The notes under the pieces were generated by a model. It ran no database searches. It worked only from the letters and a program-made list of their open reading frames with translations, and was not told where the DNA came from. The translations under genes were made by a program, and so were the position numbers. Shown in pieces: positions 56,358 to 64,000 of a stretch of DNA of 64,000 bases (its first letter is position 1; the number at the start of each line of letters is the position of its first letter). This stretch comes from Martinezella miluonensis (GTDB lineage Bacteria > Pseudomonadota > Alphaproteobacteria > Rhizobiales > Rhizobiaceae). The stretch covers positions 1 through 64,000 of the forward strand of contig NZ_FMAH01000011.1 in NCBI RefSeq assembly GCF_900094545.1, given 5' to 3'.

Positions 56358-56394
56358 ATAGATGGAAACTATCGATTCTTTCTGATTTATCTAT
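56358..56394 (+). promoter_or_regulatory. OxyR-like binding site upstream of ahpC
   Basis: ATAG, CTAT, TTCT and CTAT occur in order with exactly seven bases between each. The classical OxyR pattern is ATAG-N7-CTAT-N7-ATAG-N7-CTAT, so three of four tetramers match with exact spacing. The site lies 70 bp before the ahpC ATG. Confidence 0.65.
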
Positions 56395-56464
56395 TTTGCC
56401 TATTGCGGCGCACGCTCTATGTTGCGGCGCGAAAGCCATTCAGTCCAAACATTGCAAGGGTACC

Positions 56465-57028
56465 ATGTCCGTTCTCAATACCGCCGTTAAGCCGTTCAAA
56501 GCCCAAGCCTTCAAGCAGGGCAAATTCATCGAGGTCACGGAAGCTGACATCGCAGGCAAGTGGGCGGTTTTCTTCTTCTATCCGGCCGATTTCACCTTCG
56601 TCTGCCCGACTGAGCTTGGCGACGTCGCCGATCATTACGCCGAACTGCAACGCCTCGGCGTCGAGGTCTTCTCCGTCTCGACCGACACGCACTTTACGCA
56701 CAAGGCCTGGCATGACAGCTCCGAGACCATCGGCAAGATCCAGTATGCCATGATCGGCGACCCGACCGGCACAGTCACTCGCAACTTCGACGTCATGCGC
56801 GAAGCCGAAGGCCTTGCCGACCGCGGCACCTTCGTCGTCGATCCGGACGGCGTCATCCAGGCGATGGAAATCACCGCCGAAGGCATCGGCCGCAACGCCG
56901 CCGACCTCTTGCGCAGGATCAAGGCGGCCCAGTATGTCCGCTCGCATCCGGGCGAAGTTTGCCCGGCCAAGTGGGAAGAAGGCGAAAAGACACTCGCTCC
57001 CTCGCTGCACCTCATCGGCAAGATCTGA
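56465..57028 (+). CDS. ahpC: Alkyl hydroperoxide reductase, peroxiredoxin subunit
   Basis: Typical 2-Cys peroxiredoxin of 187 residues. Peroxidatic Cys47 is in FTFVCPTEL and resolving Cys166 in GEVCPAKW. The sequence follows enteric AhpC almost throughout ([39 protein letters not shown]). It reduces peroxides using electrons from AhpF encoded downstream. ATG at 56465 gives the conserved start; the open frame upstream is not homologous. Many rhizobia instead pair a different AhpC with AhpD, so this enteric-type pair may have come by transfer. Confidence 0.95.
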   Translation: MSVLNTAVKPFKAQAFKQGKFIEVTEADIAGKWAVFFFYPADFTFVCPTELGDVADHYAELQRLGVEVFSVSTDTHFTHKAWHDSSETIGKIQYAMIGDPTGTVTRNFDVMREAEGLADRGTFVVDPDGVIQAMEITAEGIGRNAADLLRRIKAAQYVRSHPGEVCPAKWEEGEKTLAPSLHLIGKI

Positions 57029-57146
57029 TTTGAGGATTGCTGGCCCTTCCTGGATCCAGGGAGGGCCACCTAACAAATACAAGAGCCTATACCGTCCGCC
57101 ACCTCACGCAGGCGAAGAATTCCCATTTCCCGCAGGAGACATATCG

Positions 57147-58727
57147 ATGCTTGACGACGCGCTGAAAAGCCAATTGAAGGCCTATCTGGAGAAGGTCGTG
57201 CGTCCGATCGAGATCAGCGCCAACGTCGACGACAGCGCAAAATCGACTGAAATGGTGGCTCTTCTGAAAGACATCGTCGGCCTCTCAGACAAGATTGCCC
57301 TGACACAACAGTATGATGGCAACGAGCGCGCACCTTCTTTCGCGCTGACGAGCCCAGGCCACGATATCAGCCTGCGTTTTGCCGGCATTCCGCTCGGTCA
57401 TGAATTCACCTCGCTGGTCCTCGCATTGCTGCAGGTGGGCGGCCACCCGCCGCGCGTCGAACAGACGATCCTCGATCAGATCCGTGATCTCGACGGCGAC
57501 TTCCGCTTCGAGACCTATTTCTCGCTGTCCTGCCAGAACTGCCCCGACGTCGTGCAGGCGCTGAACCTGATGTCGATCCTCAATCCGCGAATCAGCCATG
57601 TCGCTATCGACGGCGCCGTCTTCCCGAAGGAGGTCGCCGACCGGCAGGTCATGTCCGTGCCGACGATCTACCTGAACGGCGAGGTTTTCGGGCAGGGCCG
57701 CATGGAAGTCGAGCAGATCATCGCCAAGCTCGACACAGGTGCCGCCAAACGCGCGGCCGAAAAGCTCAAGACGCTGGAAGCCTTCGACGTGCTGGTCGTC
57801 GGTGGGGGACCAGCTGGTGCGGCCTCTGCGATTTATGCCGCACGCAAGGGCATCCGCACTGGCGTCGTTGCCGAACGCTTCGGCGGTCAGGTGCTCGACA
57901 CCATGGCGATCGAAAACTTCATTTCGGTTCCACATACCGAAGGGCCGGCTTTCGCCACAGCGCTTGAGACGCATGTCAAAGACTATCCGGTCGAGATCAT
58001 AAACCTGCAGCGCGCACAGAAGCTCAGCCGCCACGGCGACCTGTTCGAAGTGGAGCTGGAGAGTGGCGCAACACTCAAGTCTCGCTCCGTCATCCTTTCG
58101 ACTGGCGCGCGCTGGCGGCAGATGGGCGTGCCGGGCGAGGAACTCTATCGCAACAACGGCGTCGCCTATTGCCCGCATTGCGATGGTCCGCTGTTCAAGG
58201 GCAAGAGCGTCGCCGTCATCGGCGGTGGCAATTCCGGCGTCGAAGCGGCGATCGATCTTGCCGGCATCGTCAAGCACGTCACGCTCATCGAGTTCGACAG
58301 CAAACTTCGCGCCGACGACGTGCTGCAACGCAAGCTCCGCAGCCTTGCCAATGTCGATGTCATTCTCTCGGCCAAGACGATGGAAGTGCTGGGCGACGGC
58401 AGCAAGGTCACCGGCCTTGTCTATGAGGATCGCCTGAAGGGTGACAAGCATACGCTGGCGCTCGACGGCGTGTTCGTGCAGATCGGATTGCTGCCGAATA
58501 CCGAGTGGCTGAAGGGCACGATCGCGCTGTCTGTTCGCGGCGAAATCGAGGTCGATCATCATGGCCAGACATCGATGCCAGGCGTCTTTGCCGCCGGCGA
58601 TTGCACGACGGTTCCCTACAAGCAGATCGTCATTGCTGTCGGCGAGGGTGCCAAAGCTTCGCTAGCAGCTTTCGATTATCTGATCCGCACTTCGGCGCCG
58701 AGCGAGGAAGAGGCCAAGGCCGCCTGA
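57147..58727 (+). CDS. ahpF: Alkyl hydroperoxide reductase, flavoprotein subunit
   Basis: 526 residues. The N-terminal double thioredoxin-like domain has Cys129-x-x-Cys132 (SCQNCPD). The FAD domain starts with [21 protein letters not shown] near 213-233. The thioredoxin-reductase-like centre has Cys342-x-x-Cys345 ([12 protein letters not shown]), then the NADH fold [14 protein letters not shown] and a C-terminal [14 protein letters not shown]. It passes electrons from NADH to AhpC. CAGGAGA precedes the ATG. It is 118 bp from ahpC and probably cotranscribed. Confidence 0.95.
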   Translation: MLDDALKSQLKAYLEKVVRPIEISANVDDSAKSTEMVALLKDIVGLSDKIALTQQYDGNERAPSFALTSPGHDISLRFAGIPLGHEFTSLVLALLQVGGHPPRVEQTILDQIRDLDGDFRFETYFSLSCQNCPDVVQALNLMSILNPRISHVAIDGAVFPKEVADRQVMSVPTIYLNGEVFGQGRMEVEQIIAKLDTGAAKRAAEKLKTLEAFDVLVVGGGPAGAASAIYAARKGIRTGVVAERFGGQVLDTMAIENFISVPHTEGPAFATALETHVKDYPVEIINLQRAQKLSRHGDLFEVELESGATLKSRSVILSTGARWRQMGVPGEELYRNNGVAYCPHCDGPLFKGKSVAVIGGGNSGVEAAIDLAGIVKHVTLIEFDSKLRADDVLQRKLRSLANVDVILSAKTMEVLGDGSKVTGLVYEDRLKGDKHTLALDGVFVQIGLLPNTEWLKGTIALSVRGEIEVDHHGQTSMPGVFAAGDCTTVPYKQIVIAVGEGAKASLAAFDYLIRTSAPSEEEAKAA

Positions 58728-58768
58728 GCCGATATTAGCATCGCCGACGATAAAAGCGGCTTTTGGCC

Positions 58769-59653
58769 TCAGCCGAAGCGGGCCACGAGGAAATCGATCA
58801 CGCTGCGCAACATCGCCGTGGGGCGCCGGTCCGGTGCGTAAACCAGATGCATCGGCGTCGGCTTGTACGACCATAGCGGCAATACAGCTTCCAGCCGCCC
58901 GGCATCGAGATCGGCAGCCAAAAGCAGCTCCGGCTGCAACACGATGCCGGCACCATGCAAAGCGGCAACGCGCAGAGCACCCCCTTGGTTTGTGGTGAAC
59001 CTGCCCTTTATGGCGATTTCGCGCGTCTCGCCCTCCGGACCAACGAGGTGCCAGAGGCCCTGCAGGCGCCAGTAGGAATGGCCGAGACACATGTGATTGG
59101 CGAGATCCTCCGGGCTTTCCGGTCTGCCGCAGCGGGCAAGATAATCCGGCGATGCCGCGAGAATACGCCGGTAAGGCTTTAATGGGCGGGCCACCAGACC
59201 GGTGTTCGTCAAGGCGCCGATCTGAATGCCGAGCTCGTAGCCCTCGCCAATCAGATCATACGGATTGTTGTCGAGCGCCAGATCGACGCTGACGTCGAGA
59301 TTCTGATGCAGATACTCGACAAGGGCCGGGACGAGGGTCTGTGTGCCGAAGCTGACGGGTGCGACGAGGCGAAGCCGGCCGCGCGGTGCCGATTGCAGTT
59401 CCGAGGCCGCCGCCTCGGCCAGCTCGACCTCGGCCAGCACCGTCTTGCACCGTTCATAGTAAAGCTTGCCGACCTCGGTCAGTTGATGGCGACGCGTGGT
59501 CCGATGGAGCAACCGCGCGCCCAGGCGCTGCTCGATCGTCCGGATATGCTTGGCAACCATGGTGGCCGATACCTGGCTGGTCTCCGCGGCCGCGGCAAAG
59601 CTTCCCTCGTCGACGACTCGGACGAACATCGCCATGCCAGCCAATTTGTCCAT
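58769..59653 (-). CDS. LysR-family regulator
   Basis: 294 residues. The HTH reads MFVRVVDEGSFAAAAETSQVSATMVAKHIRTIEQRLGARLLHRTTR (about 9-54), followed by an effector domain with GRLRLVAPVSFG near 92-103 and SPEDLANHMCLGHSYW. It is of the CrgA/DsdC-like class with unknown inducer. ATG at 59653 suits the family; a longer frame upstream does not. It is divergent from the small tautomerase gene, 114 bp away, the probable target. Confidence 0.83.
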   Translation of the reverse strand: MDKLAGMAMFVRVVDEGSFAAAAETSQVSATMVAKHIRTIEQRLGARLLHRTTRRHQLTEVGKLYYERCKTVLAEVELAEAAASELQSAPRGRLRLVAPVSFGTQTLVPALVEYLHQNLDVSVDLALDNNPYDLIGEGYELGIQIGALTNTGLVARPLKPYRRILAASPDYLARCGRPESPEDLANHMCLGHSYWRLQGLWHLVGPEGETREIAIKGRFTTNQGGALRVAALHGAGIVLQPELLLAADLDAGRLEAVLPLWSYKPTPMHLVYAPDRRPTAMLRSVIDFLVARFG

Positions 59654-59767
59654 GATTGCGTACCTGTAGGTTCGGAATGAACCAATTGACAGCCTATTTA
59701 TCGACCCCTGGTTTTGCAAGATAGTCCCACCAGCCTGATGTCAGGCAAGGTTTATCAAGGAGTCGTC

Positions 59768-59953
59768 ATGCCCATCTTGCGCTTGGAAATGCATCCCGGA
59801 CGCACACAGGACCAGAAGCGCGCCTTCGTTCGCGAAGCGACCAAGGTCGCCGTCGAAACGCTGGCCTGCCCGCCGGAATCGCTGGAAATCATCATTACCG
59901 AGATTTCGAAGGATTCCTGGGCGACGGCGGGCAAGCTGAAATCGGATAGCTGA
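59768..59953 (+). CDS. 4-Oxalocrotonate tautomerase-family protein
   Basis: 61 residues, the typical length of 4-OT monomers. After Met removal the catalytic Pro1 is present (MPILRLEMHPGRTQDQKRAFVREATK), and LEIIITEISKDSWATAG matches the end of the family fold. AAGGAGTCGTC precedes the ATG, which fixes the start because Pro must be residue 1. Such enzymes move double bonds in dienols of aromatic breakdown, but no such pathway is adjacent. Confidence 0.83.
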   Translation: MPILRLEMHPGRTQDQKRAFVREATKVAVETLACPPESLEIIITEISKDSWATAGKLKSDS

Positions 59954-59999
59954 ACCAATCCGGTTTCATGATCTTGGCCTGGCGGTCCCTATCCGACCG

Positions 60000-60266
60000 T
60001 CAGGCCCCATTCGGCGTCAGAACCTGACGCCCCCATGCTTCGGCCCAATCCATCAGACGCGCCATCTCCTGCTTGAGGGCGTGGGAACGGACGATATCGG
60101 CAGAGTGATTCAGATTGGTGCGCGGATTGTAAAATGCGCCGATCTCTTCGCCGCTCTCCTGCCTTGCCGCCTCCAGGCGGGACTTCACGTCTTCTACTTC
60201 GGCCTTCACCGCAAAGTACCGCTTCATGACCTCGACAAGGTCGCGGTCTCTGGCATTGGTCTCCAT
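60000..60266 (-). CDS. Small helical protein of unknown function
   Basis: 88 residues, hydrophilic and helical (VEVMKRYFAVKAEVEDVKSRLEAARQE, then HALKQEMARLMDWAEAWG), probably forming a short coiled coil; no signal or membrane segment. GATGGAGTACGC lies before the ATG. It is convergent with the tautomerase gene and lies downstream of putR on the same strand. I do not recognise a family. Confidence 0.6.
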   Translation of the reverse strand: METNARDRDLVEVMKRYFAVKAEVEDVKSRLEAARQESGEEIGAFYNPRTNLNHSADIVRSHALKQEMARLMDWAEAWGRQVLTPNGA

Positions 60267-60400
60267 GCGTACTCCATCTCACTCATTTTAGCGTTTCGCA
60301 ATGATCCGATTCGGTTGGCGAAATCTAGACGGAGTGGCAGATCGGGACGGATATCCGGCGCGCAGAGGGAGTTAGTTGGCGTTTCCATGTCACATTGGAA

Positions 60401-60862
60401 CTACGACCAGTTTTCCTTGACGGACTGCATCACCACATTGGTCGATGTGCTTGCAACGAAGGGCAGGCTGGAGATCTTCTCGCCGAGAACGATGCGATAA
60501 CGGCGAATATCCGACGTCCGCACCTTGAGGAGATAGTCGAAGCGGCCGGCGATCATATGGCACTCTTCGATTTCCTTGATTTTCTTGATGGCATTGTTGA
60601 AGCTGAGCAAAGCCTCCTCGCGCGTGTCGGTCAGCTTCACTTCGGCAAAGGCGACATGATCGAGGCCGAGCTTGATCGGATTGAGCACCGCCTTGAAGCC
60701 ATCGATGTAACCGGAATCGATCAATTTCTTCAGCCGCGCCTGGCATGGCGTCTTGGAAAGACCGACCCGTTCGGACAGCTCCGTGATCGACATGCGGCCA
60801 TCTTCGACCAGCGCGTCGAGGATCTTTTGGTCGAATTGGTCAATTTCACTGGATTTGGTCAT
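60401..60862 (-). CDS. putR: PutR, Lrp/AsnC-family regulator of proline use
   Basis: 153 residues. The N-terminal HTH (DQKILDALVEDGRMSITELSERVGLSKTPCQARLKKL, about 11-47) is followed by an AsnC ligand domain (FAEVKLTDTREEALLSFNNAI; CHMIAGRFDYLLKV). It is divergent from putA with 184 bp between starts, as for PutR in Agrobacterium and Rhodobacter, where it activates putA in response to proline. ATG at 60862 is chosen; one at 60874 is possible, both having only weak AGGA sequences in front. Confidence 0.87.
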   Translation of the reverse strand: MTKSSEIDQFDQKILDALVEDGRMSITELSERVGLSKTPCQARLKKLIDSGYIDGFKAVLNPIKLGLDHVAFAEVKLTDTREEALLSFNNAIKKIKEIEECHMIAGRFDYLLKVRTSDIRRYRIVLGEKISSLPFVASTSTNVVMQSVKENWS

Positions 60863-61046
60863 TCCTATAGGCATTCCTATTTGAAATATGGGCCATTGAA
60901 GTCCAATATGACTTGAAAGCCGCAATTTCAAGGCGGAACGCCTTTCGGGAATGAAGTATGTTCACACCGAAGCAACGGGAGGGCCAAGCAGAGCGAAATC
61001 GCTCGCGCCTGCTTGGTTATTGGGTCCCTTGCACCTTGAGGTTATC

Positions 61047-64000
61047 ATGACTGCCATTGTCGCACATTCTGCAGAAGAACCATCGCCAGACGCCGCCCCA
61101 TTTTCGCAGTTTGCCCCGCCGATCCAGCCTCAAAGCCCGCTTCGCAAGGCGATCACCGCTGCCTATCGGCGCCCGGAGACCGAATGCCTCCCGATGCTGG
61201 TCGAGGCCGCTACCCTGCCGGAGCCCGTTCGCGCGGCTGCCAAGAAGACGGCCAAGACGCTGATCGAGGCGCTGCGCGCCAAGCACAAGGGCGACGGCGT
61301 CGAAGGGCTGGTGCAGGAATACTCTCTTTCGAGCCAGGAGGGCGTCGCGCTGATGTGCCTTGCGGAGGCATTGTTGCGCATTCCCGATACCGAGACACGT
61401 GATGCGCTGATCCGCGACAAGATCGCCGGCGGCGACTGGAAATCGCATCTGGGCGGCGGCCGTTCGATGTTCGTCAATGCCGCCACCTGGGGACTGGTCG
61501 TCACCGGCAAGCTGACATCGACCGTCAACGAAAGTGGCCTTTCTGCCTCCCTGACGCGACTGATCGCGCGCTGCGGCGAGCCCGTCATCCGGCGCGGCAT
61601 CGATATGGCCATGCGCATGATGGGTGAGCAATTCGTCACCGGCGAGACGATCGATGAGGCACTGAAGCGCGCGCGCGCGCTCGAGGCGAAGGGCTTCCGC
61701 TATTCCTACGACATGCTTGGCGAAGCAGCCACGACGCATGCCGATGCCGAACGCTACTACCGCGACTACGAGACCGCCATCCATGCGATCGGCAAGGCTT
61801 CGGCCGGCCGCGGCATCTATGAGGGCCCTGGTATCTCCATCAAGCTCTCTGCGCTGCATCCCCGCTATTCGCGCTCGCAGGTCGACAGGGTCATGAGTGA
61901 GCTTCTGCCGAAGGTGAAGGCGCTCGCCCTGCTCTCCAAGCAATATAATATCGGGCTGAATATCGACGCCGAGGAAGCCGACCGGCTGGAATTGTCGCTT
62001 GACCTGCTGGAAACGCTTTGCCTCGATCCGCAGCTTGCCGGCTGGGATGGTATCGGCTTCGTCGTGCAGGCCTATGGCAAGCGCTGCCCATTCGTTCTCG
62101 ATTTCATCATCGATCTTGCCCGCCGCTCCGGGCATCGCCTGATGGTTCGCCTCGTCAAGGGCGCCTATTGGGACGCCGAAATCAAGCGCGCGCAGCTGGA
62201 TGGCCTCGAAGGCTTCCCGGTTTACACCCGCAAGATCTACACCGATGTCTCCTATGTCGCCTGCGCCAAGAAGCTGCTCTCGGCAACCGACGTCGTCTTC
62301 CCGCAATTCGCCACCCACAATGCCCAGACGCTGGCGACGATCTATCAGATGGCCGGAAGTGATTTTTCGATCGGCAAGTATGAGTTCCAATGCCTGCACG
62401 GCATGGGCGAGCCGCTCTATGAGGAAGTCGTCGGCGCCGAAAACCTCGGTCGCCCCTGCCGCATCTACGCGCCGGTCGGCACTCATGAAACGCTGCTTGC
62501 CTATCTCGTCCGTCGCCTGCTGGAAAACGGCGCCAACTCCTCCTTCGTCAACAAGATTGCCGATCCTGCCGTTCCCGTATCCGAACTGATCGCCGATCCC
62601 GTCGAGCGGGTACGCGCAATGCCTGTCATGGGCGCCCAGCACGACAAGATCGTGCTTCCCGCCGATCTGTTCGAAGGCGCTCGGGCGAATTCGGCCGGCA
62701 TAGATCTGTCAAACGAAATGGCACTTTCCGACCTCTCCGGACAGCTTCATGCTTCCGCCGCCAAGGCGTGGATCGCCAAGCCGCTGCTCGCCGATGGTTC
62801 GGAACGCGGCGAGACGCGCCCGATCCTCAATCCCGCCGATCATTCCGACGTTGTCGGTCAGGTTGCCGAGCTTGCCCCCGATGACGCAGCCGAAGTGATG
62901 CGCCTTGCCGCCGCTGGTGCCGCCCAATGGGCTGCGGTCAGCCCGGACGCGCGCGCGACGATCTTGGAGCGCGCTGCCGAAATGATGCAGGGCGAGATGC
63001 CGTTGCTTGTGGGCTTGACGATCCGCGAGGCCGGCAAATCGGCCGCCAACGCTGTCGGCGAAGTCCGCGAAGCCATCGACTTCCTGCGCTATTACGCTGA
63101 ACAGGCGCGCAAGGTGCTGTCGCCCGAAAGCGTGCCCCTCGGCCCGATTGTCTGCATCAGCCCGTGGAACTTCCCGCTGGCGATCTTCACGGGTCAGGTG
63201 GCCGCCGCATTGGTTGCGGGCAATCCGGTCGTCGCCAAGCCCGCCGGCAACACGCCGCTGATTGCTGCTCAGGGTATCCGCATCCTGCATGAAGCCGGAA
63301 TTCCGCGTGAAGTACTGCAGTTCGCGCCGGGCAGCGGCAGGATGGGTTCTGCCTTGGTCGGCGCGCCCGAAACGGCCGGCGTCATGTTCACCGGCTCGAC
63401 GGAAGTCGCCCGTCTGATCCAGGCGCAGCTTTCCGAGAAACTGTCGAAATTCAGCAAGCCAATCCCGCTGATCGCCGAAACCGGCGGTCAGAACGGCATG
63501 ATCGTCGACTCCTCGGCCCTCGCCGAGCAGGTCGTCGGCGACGTCATCGCTTCCGCCTTCGACAGTGCCGGCCAGCGCTGCTCGGCACTACGCGTGCTGT
63601 GCCTGCAGGAGGAAGTGGCGGATCGTACCCTGACCATGTTGCGAGGTGCGCTTCGCGAACTGTCGGTCGGCCGCACCGACAAGCTTGCGATCGATATTGG
63701 CCCCGTCATCGACGAAAGCGCCAAGCGTGGCATCGATGAGCACATCGAACGCATGCGCAAGCTCGGCTGCTCCGTCGAGCAGCTCGACCTCCCCTCGAGC
63801 GCTGCAAAGGGCACATTCGTCGCCCCGACGATCATCGAGCTGAAGAAGCTGAGCGACCTGAAGCGCGAAGTGTTCGGCCCCGTCCTTCATATCATCCGCT
63901 ACAAGCGCAAGGGGCTCGACAAGCTGATCGACGACGTCAATGCATCCGGCTATGGCCTGACCTTCGGCCTGCACACCCGGCTCGACGACACCATCGCGCA
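61047..64000 (+). CDS. putA: Bifunctional proline dehydrogenase/P5C dehydrogenase PutA, partial (runs off window)
   Basis: Open from ATG at 61047 to the window end, about 984 of the usual 1200 or so residues. The proline dehydrogenase barrel has GRGIYEGPGISIKLSALHPRYSR near 253-275, RLMVRLVKGAYWDAEIKRAQ near 366-385 and YEFQCLHGMGE near 445-455. The P5C dehydrogenase domain has VCISPWNFPLAIFTGQVAAALVAGN near 700-724 and catalytic Cys in SAGQRCSALRVL near 850. No ribbon-helix-helix DNA-binding domain is seen at the N-terminus, so repression is left to PutR. It oxidises proline to glutamate at the membrane. Confidence 0.95.
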   Translation, partial: MTAIVAHSAEEPSPDAAPFSQFAPPIQPQSPLRKAITAAYRRPETECLPMLVEAATLPEPVRAAAKKTAKTLIEALRAKHKGDGVEGLVQEYSLSSQEGVALMCLAEALLRIPDTETRDALIRDKIAGGDWKSHLGGGRSMFVNAATWGLVVTGKLTSTVNESGLSASLTRLIARCGEPVIRRGIDMAMRMMGEQFVTGETIDEALKRARALEAKGFRYSYDMLGEAATTHADAERYYRDYETAIHAIGKASAGRGIYEGPGISIKLSALHPRYSRSQVDRVMSELLPKVKALALLSKQYNIGLNIDAEEADRLELSLDLLETLCLDPQLAGWDGIGFVVQAYGKRCPFVLDFIIDLARRSGHRLMVRLVKGAYWDAEIKRAQLDGLEGFPVYTRKIYTDVSYVACAKKLLSATDVVFPQFATHNAQTLATIYQMAGSDFSIGKYEFQCLHGMGEPLYEEVVGAENLGRPCRIYAPVGTHETLLAYLVRRLLENGANSSFVNKIADPAVPVSELIADPVERVRAMPVMGAQHDKIVLPADLFEGARANSAGIDLSNEMALSDLSGQLHASAAKAWIAKPLLADGSERGETRPILNPADHSDVVGQVAELAPDDAAEVMRLAAAGAAQWAAVSPDARATILERAAEMMQGEMPLLVGLTIREAGKSAANAVGEVREAIDFLRYYAEQARKVLSPESVPLGPIVCISPWNFPLAIFTGQVAAALVAGNPVVAKPAGNTPLIAAQGIRILHEAGIPREVLQFAPGSGRMGSALVGAPETAGVMFTGSTEVARLIQAQLSEKLSKFSKPIPLIAETGGQNGMIVDSSALAEQVVGDVIASAFDSAGQRCSALRVLCLQEEVADRTLTMLRGALRELSVGRTDKLAIDIGPVIDESAKRGIDEHIERMRKLGCSVEQLDLPSSAAKGTFVAPTIIELKKLSDLKREVFGPVLHIIRYKRKGLDKLIDDVNASGYGLTFGLHTRLDDTIA

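Noticed and set aside
61017..62642. 541-residue open frame on the minus strand
   Set aside because: It lies entirely opposite putA, has no family motif, and reflects the codon bias of GC-rich genes. PutA on the other strand is unmistakable.

Overview
The window looks like a stretch of chromosome or chromid from a Rhizobium-type alphaproteobacterium. Evidence is the high-GC coding, a BioR/BioZ-type biotin locus, a thiCOSGE operon under a THI box, a RopA-like porin, a RamB-type regulator beside an isocitrate lyase remnant, and many ABC sugar transporters. No tRNA or rRNA gene was recognised. A partial IS200/IS605-type transposase sits at the left edge, and putA runs off the right edge.

Layout. 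1-420: IS200-like element abutting the terminator of the next operon. 423-9661: a divergent catabolic locus. A ribose-type ABC importer lies on the minus strand. On the plus strand are a methylthioribose-kinase-like kinase, an MtnA-like isomerase, a split transketolase and a RuBisCO-like protein (RLP), with a perfect 11-bp inverted repeat between the two halves. 9770-16834: GNAT protein, small membrane protein, AraC regulator, GMC oxidoreductase, shikimate-dehydrogenase-like protein, LysR, SnoaL-like protein and SDR. 17032-18623: ECF42-type sigma factor with its YCII/DGPF partner. 18852-24717: bioBFDAZ facing a BioR-type GntR regulator, with two matching operator-like sites. 24928-29135: MFS carrier, KTSC protein, VOC protein, TetR and a CodA-like deaminase. 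29387-36142: DapA-family aldolase, GntR, four ABC importer genes and a PfkB kinase. 36362-40700: ABC exporter, RamB-type regulator, an aceA 5' remnant, a small gene and an aldehyde dehydrogenase 3' remnant. 40730-45002: ECF sigma, anti-sigma-like, Spy-like, DUF1800 and DUF1501 operon. 45341-48519: EF-hand protein, TetR and porin. 49108-53710: THI box and thiCOSGE. 53868-64000: small exported protein, DUF1989 protein with LysR, ahpC/ahpF behind an OxyR-like box, LysR with tautomerase, putR and putA.

The most interesting system is 423-9661. The genes suggest uptake of a 5-modified ribose (5-methylthioribose or 5-deoxyribose are the best guesses), 1-phosphorylation, isomerisation to a ribulose-1-phosphate, carbonyl migration by the RLP to a 1-substituted xylulose-5-phosphate, and cleavage by the split transketolase. 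The last step is inference. The second notable point is the apparent loss of aceA at 39844-39933, with its regulator and promoter region left in place. The locus at 29387-36142 is a second uncharacterised catabolic cluster, probably for a 2-keto-3-deoxy sugar acid or a precursor of one.

Start sites were chosen by ribosome-binding sequence, overlap with the previous gene and the family's usual N-terminus. All family assignments come from reading motifs by eye, with no database search.
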